Shown here: piece after piece, positions 7,029-9,124 of the stretch | Position numbering within the stretch: position 1 is the stretch's first letter | Layout: each line of letters starts with the position of its first letter | Notes under the pieces: model-generated | Database searches by the model: none | What the model was told of the DNA's origin: nothing | Seen by the model: the letters and a program-made list of their open reading frames with translations, nothing else | Program-made: the position numbers and the translations under genes | Source: Chloroflexota bacterium | GTDB taxonomy: Bacteria; Chloroflexota; Anaerolineae; B4-G1; SLSP01 | DNA: 9,124 nt | NCBI GenBank assembly: GCA_009908585.1 | Contig: JAAAOZ010000409.1 | Coordinates: forward strand, 1-9,124 | Direction: 5' to 3'

Positions 7029-7057
7029 AGTATATCATCGGTAGGGGGAACGATCAA
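7029..7057 (-). promoter_or_regulatory. Promoter of the HEPN-like gene
   Basis: On the minus strand TTGATC (7052-7057) and TATACT (7029-7034) are separated by 17 bp, matching four and five of six consensus bases. Transcription would begin near 7022, leaving a leader of about 65 bases before ATG 6957. The -10 box is immediately next to the most upstream in-frame ATG, which argues against that start. Confidence 0.55.
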
Positions 7058-7155
7058 TTTGAAGCCGGCAGAAGAGAGCTTTCACGCTATAGAAATCCAA
7101 TTATCACGGGATTAACAATATAATGGTATAGGAGACACTTTCAAAGGATGTAAAA

Positions 7156-7236
7156 ATGTCCTCAAACTATTACAAACCCCACTCAAACGCTCGGTTTGAC
7201 AACTCGGCAAAATCATCTAAACTGAATCCAACCTAA
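7156..7236 (+). CDS. Possible 26-residue small ORF in the divergent intergenic region
   Basis: ATG 7156-7158 follows AAAGGA (7143-7148) by seven bases, a normal ribosome-site spacing, and a TATAAT at 7119-7124 lies upstream, though with no good -35 box. The predicted peptide is hydrophilic and rich in Ser and Asn, with a YY pair near the start and a basic tail, and it resembles nothing I know. Its 3' half overlaps the kinase promoter (7196-7223). A chance ORF of this size is quite possible. Confidence 0.2.
   Translation: MSSNYYKPHSNARFDNSAKSSKLNPT
7196..7223 (+). promoter_or_regulatory. Promoter of the membrane histidine kinase
   Basis: TTGACA (7196-7201), a perfect -35 box, and TAAACT (7218-7223), four of six for -10, are 16 bp apart. 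The transcript would start near 7230 and give a leader of about 110 bases before ATG 7342. It is divergent from the promoter at 7029-7057, with about 140 bp between them. Confidence 0.5.
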
Positions 7237-7341
7237 CGTGGAGGAGCTAACATCAAAAGGCATCCTATCCACCCAATTTTTGCTCTTTGTACACGAATTT
7301 GACGGGTTAGGCCCCAACGTTACGAGATGAGGTTAGGATTT

Positions 7342-8670
7342 ATGAACTCAAGCACCCTCAATTCAAACGCTGAACAGACCATCGACTCCGAAGAGGCGCG
7401 CGACCTCCGCAACACGCTCCTGTACGCGGGGATCATCACCATCGGCCTGAGCGTGATGATCCTGGCGACCAGTCCTTTGGTCATCTCCCTCCAAATTCCA
7501 CCAATGGAGACCACGTTGCTGGCGCTCTGCTCCGCGATTGTGTCGGTCCTCGGCATCTATGGTCTGCAGAGGGGGTGGCCCATCAAGGCGATCTCGTGGA
7601 CCTCGCTGACCGCCTACGCTATCATTATTACGATGACGATTCATTATACCGGTGGGCCGCTCACGCCCATGCCCGCGCTTTATCTGCTGGTCGTCGTGGC
7701 CGCCTCGTTCCTGTTGGGACGCCAGGGCGCAACGATCATCGCCTTCGTCAGTGTGGTCAGCTACGCGCTGATGCTGCTGTTGGAATATTTAGGCGTGATC
7801 AAGATGGTTCTGATTTGGGATATCACCTTCGAGCCGCAGACGCGCGGGGCGCTGCTGATCATCAACTGGCTGGCCGTCGCCATCCCCACGCTGATCACCT
7901 CGCAGTTGGCCGGCGTCTTGGCCGAGCGGCTCAAGGAGACCAACGCGGAGCTGATCGAATCAGAGCGAATGCAGAATAGCCTCACCCACATGATCATCCA
8001 CGATCTGCGCAACCCCATCACCGCCGTGACCGGGTCGCTGGATTTGCTGTTAATGACATTGGGTGATAAGATGAACGGGGATCAAAGGAACTTACTGAAG
8101 AACGCGCAACACAGCGGCAAGATGCTCCTCGGGCTGGTCGGCGAGTTGCTCGACATTAACAAGATGGAAGCGGGGAAGTTCGAGTTGCACCTGGAGCCGG
8201 TCAACATCTGTAAGCTCGTCGCTCAGAACACCGAAGCGATGCGTGCGGCAGCGGAATTGGAGGGCCAAAACTTAGAGATCACCGCGTGCTCCACCGAGAC
8301 AGTCATCAATTGTGATCCTCAGCTTATCTCGCGCGTGATCTCCAACTTGTTGACTAACGCCTTCAAATACACGCCGGAGGGCGGCGCCATCACGTCCAAG
8401 GTGGAGCGGGAGGGCGAGGAAGTGGTCATCAGCGTCATCGACACGGGGCCGGGCATCCCGCCGAAATATCGCGATCACATCTTCGAGAAATTTGGGCAGG
8501 TCAAGCAGGATGGGCCGCGTCAGGGCACTGGCCTAGGGCTGACGCTCTGCAAGATGGCGGCGCGGGCGCATGGCGGCGACATCTGGGTCGAAAGTGAGGT
8601 AGGGAAGGGCAGTACCTTCGCGTTTAGTCTGCCCATCGTCGGCCCGTCCGACGCGAAAGTGGAATTTTAG
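7342..8670 (+). CDS. Six-transmembrane sensor histidine kinase (HisKA plus HATPase_c)
   Basis: This is a 442-residue inner-membrane histidine kinase. About six hydrophobic segments fill residues 25-190 (about 25-45, 55-75, 81-101, 109-125, 129-152, 170-192), with YTGGPLTPMPALYLL between them resembling the membrane sensors of RegB/PrrB-like kinases. A short helical linker leads to the H-box IIHDLRNPITAV with phospho-acceptor H220. The ATPase is complete: N-box SNLLTNAFKY (334-343), G1 DTGPGI (367-372), F-box IFEKFGQ (380-386) and G2 GTGLGL (395-400). I chose ATG 7342-7344 because TTAGGA lies just upstream at a sensible distance; ATG 7327-7329 would add five residues and has a poorer site. No response regulator gene is adjacent, so it is an orphan within this window. 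A good promoter (7196-7223) and a strong terminator (8694-8724) suggest a single-gene transcript. The signal sensed is unknown. Confidence 0.94.
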   Translation: MNSSTLNSNAEQTIDSEEARDLRNTLLYAGIITIGLSVMILATSPLVISLQIPPMETTLLALCSAIVSVLGIYGLQRGWPIKAISWTSLTAYAIIITMTIHYTGGPLTPMPALYLLVVVAASFLLGRQGATIIAFVSVVSYALMLLLEYLGVIKMVLIWDITFEPQTRGALLIINWLAVAIPTLITSQLAGVLAERLKETNAELIESERMQNSLTHMIIHDLRNPITAVTGSLDLLLMTLGDKMNGDQRNLLKNAQHSGKMLLGLVGELLDINKMEAGKFELHLEPVNICKLVAQNTEAMRAAAELEGQNLEITACSTETVINCDPQLISRVISNLLTNAFKYTPEGGAITSKVEREGEEVVISVIDTGPGIPPKYRDHIFEKFGQVKQDGPRQGTGLGLTLCKMAARAHGGDIWVESEVGKGSTFAFSLPIVGPSDAKVEF

Positions 8671-8693
8671 GCCGCCAACATTTCTTCAAAAGC

Positions 8694-8724
8694 AACAGGC
8701 CCTCAAAGTGAGGGCCTGTTTTGT
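8694..8724. terminator. Bidirectional intrinsic terminator between the membrane kinase and the flavin reductase
   Basis: AACAGGCCCTCA (8694-8705) and TGAGGGCCTGTT (8709-8720) form perfect 12-bp arms around a 3-base loop. The plus strand continues TTGTATT after the stem, and the minus strand continues GCTTTTG, so it can act for both convergent genes. It begins 24 bp after the kinase stop and lies 25-30 bp beyond the flavin reductase stop. Confidence 0.9.
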
Positions 8725-8748
8725 ATTCATTGAGGGAGCGTCGATGTA

Positions 8749-9124
8749 TCACGCCCGTTGTAGGCAGTGCACAATTTGCCCCACGTAGACGCGATGAAAG
8801 TCGCCCGTGGGATAGATCTCCTCCCGCACAGCCACTTCCACAAAGCTATCGGCGGTCAAATCCTGGGCATAGAGCTTCTTGCATTCCAGCACCAGGCGCG
8901 CCTCCGCGAAGTAAATCGCGCCCGTCTCCCCGGTCACGGGCGTCAGCCCCGTCTGCGCGATCTTGTCCACGTTCCGACCGGAGTGCGTGCCGCAGTAGTT
9001 CAGCACATCGCGATGCTCCTCATCAAAGAACGTGAGCGTGAAGTGCGACGCCGCCTCCATAAATTGGTAGGTGTAGCGCTGCGGGCGCACGAAGACGAAG
9101 CTCACCAGCTCGTGCCAGAGCGAT
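8749..9124 (-). CDS. Flavin reductase family protein (FMN-binding split barrel), 5' end beyond the window
   Basis: The last 124 residues of a flavin reductase-like protein are visible; the gene runs off the right edge. Conserved segments are FVRPQRYTYQFME, HFTLTFFDEEHRDVLNYCG, THSGRNVDKIAQTGLTPV and a C-terminal YVGQIV, typical of the small split-barrel FMN proteins that transfer reducing equivalents between NAD(P)H and flavin. Full-length relatives are about 165-170 residues, so roughly 40 N-terminal residues are missing. A GTG at 9103-9105 is open but internal: the in-frame residues before it (SLWHELV) continue the family pattern, so it is not the start. The gene converges on the membrane kinase and shares the terminator at 8694-8724. 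It is a different fold from the FMN reductase at 5764-6321; no functional link between the two is shown. Confidence 0.87.
   Translation of the reverse strand, partial: SLWHELVSFVFVRPQRYTYQFMEAASHFTLTFFDEEHRDVLNYCGTHSGRNVDKIAQTGLTPVTGETGAIYFAEARLVLECKKLYAQDLTADSFVEVAVREEIYPTGDFHRVYVGQIVHCLQRA

Larger units (their letters stand above)
6958..7341. other. AT-rich divergent intergenic region
   Basis: This 384-bp stretch has no secure gene. It holds the ribosome site and promoter of the HEPN-like gene (minus), the promoter of the membrane kinase (plus), a lone TATAAT at 7119-7124 and the possible small ORF 7156-7236. A strong GGAGGAG (7239-7245) has no standard start codon at the right distance after it. 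GTTAGG occurs at 7306-7311 and 7332-7337, and its complement CCTAAC at 7232-7237. Confidence 0.7.

Noticed and set aside
6958..7038. Upstream ATG at 7036-7038 as the start of the HEPN-like gene
   Set aside because: It touches the predicted -10 box and has no ribosome site, whereas ATG 6955-6957 has an excellent one.
1..9124. CRISPR array, tRNA, rRNA or riboswitch
   Set aside because: Scanning both strands shows no regularly spaced repeats, no cloverleaf-like segment and no recognisable riboswitch core.

Overview
The window looks like chromosomal DNA of a free-living, fairly GC-rich bacterium. Its very large GAF/PAS histidine kinase, NarL-type regulator and small flavoproteins fit a member of Chloroflexota (Anaerolineae-like). 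That assignment is an inference from gene style only; no rRNA or marker gene is present.

Layout: from about 7.0 kb down to base 27 every gene lies on the minus strand. Read in transcription order these are a small AT-rich gene with a HEPN-like RCGLFH motif (6370-6957), an NADPH-dependent FMN reductase (5764-6321), a 1240-residue multi-sensor histidine kinase (1798-5520) overlapping by 4 bp a NarL/LuxR response regulator (1142-1801), and a threonine/serine dehydratase-type PLP enzyme (27-980). On the plus strand is a six-transmembrane histidine kinase (7342-8670). It ends in a strong, probably bidirectional terminator (8694-8724), beyond which a flavin reductase runs in from the right edge on the minus strand (8749-9124, 5' end missing).

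How the genes work together: the large kinase and the response regulator form one translationally coupled two-component unit. The regulator keeps every expected phosphorylation residue. The kinase does not: its N-terminal receiver lacks the phospho-acceptor Asp, and its C-terminal ATPase has lost the usual N-box Asn and the DxGxG and GLxxM-type glycine motifs, although the dimerisation histidine (H1048) is kept. The membrane kinase at 7342-8670 has all the catalytic boxes but no regulator beside it. Cross-talk between the two is a possible but unproven idea.

Non-coding signals: a 77-bp dispersed repeat (68/77 identical) occurs in the 5' leaders of both the large kinase and the PLP enzyme, in the same orientation, and carries a small conserved hairpin. 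A perfect 13-bp-arm palindrome covers the stop codon of the response regulator. The 384-bp AT-rich gap between the HEPN-like gene and the membrane kinase holds divergent promoter candidates and a possible 26-codon ORF. I see no tRNA, rRNA, CRISPR array or transposase. I do not see a convincing complete new system; the most interesting items are the degenerate kinase with its intact regulator and the leader repeat.
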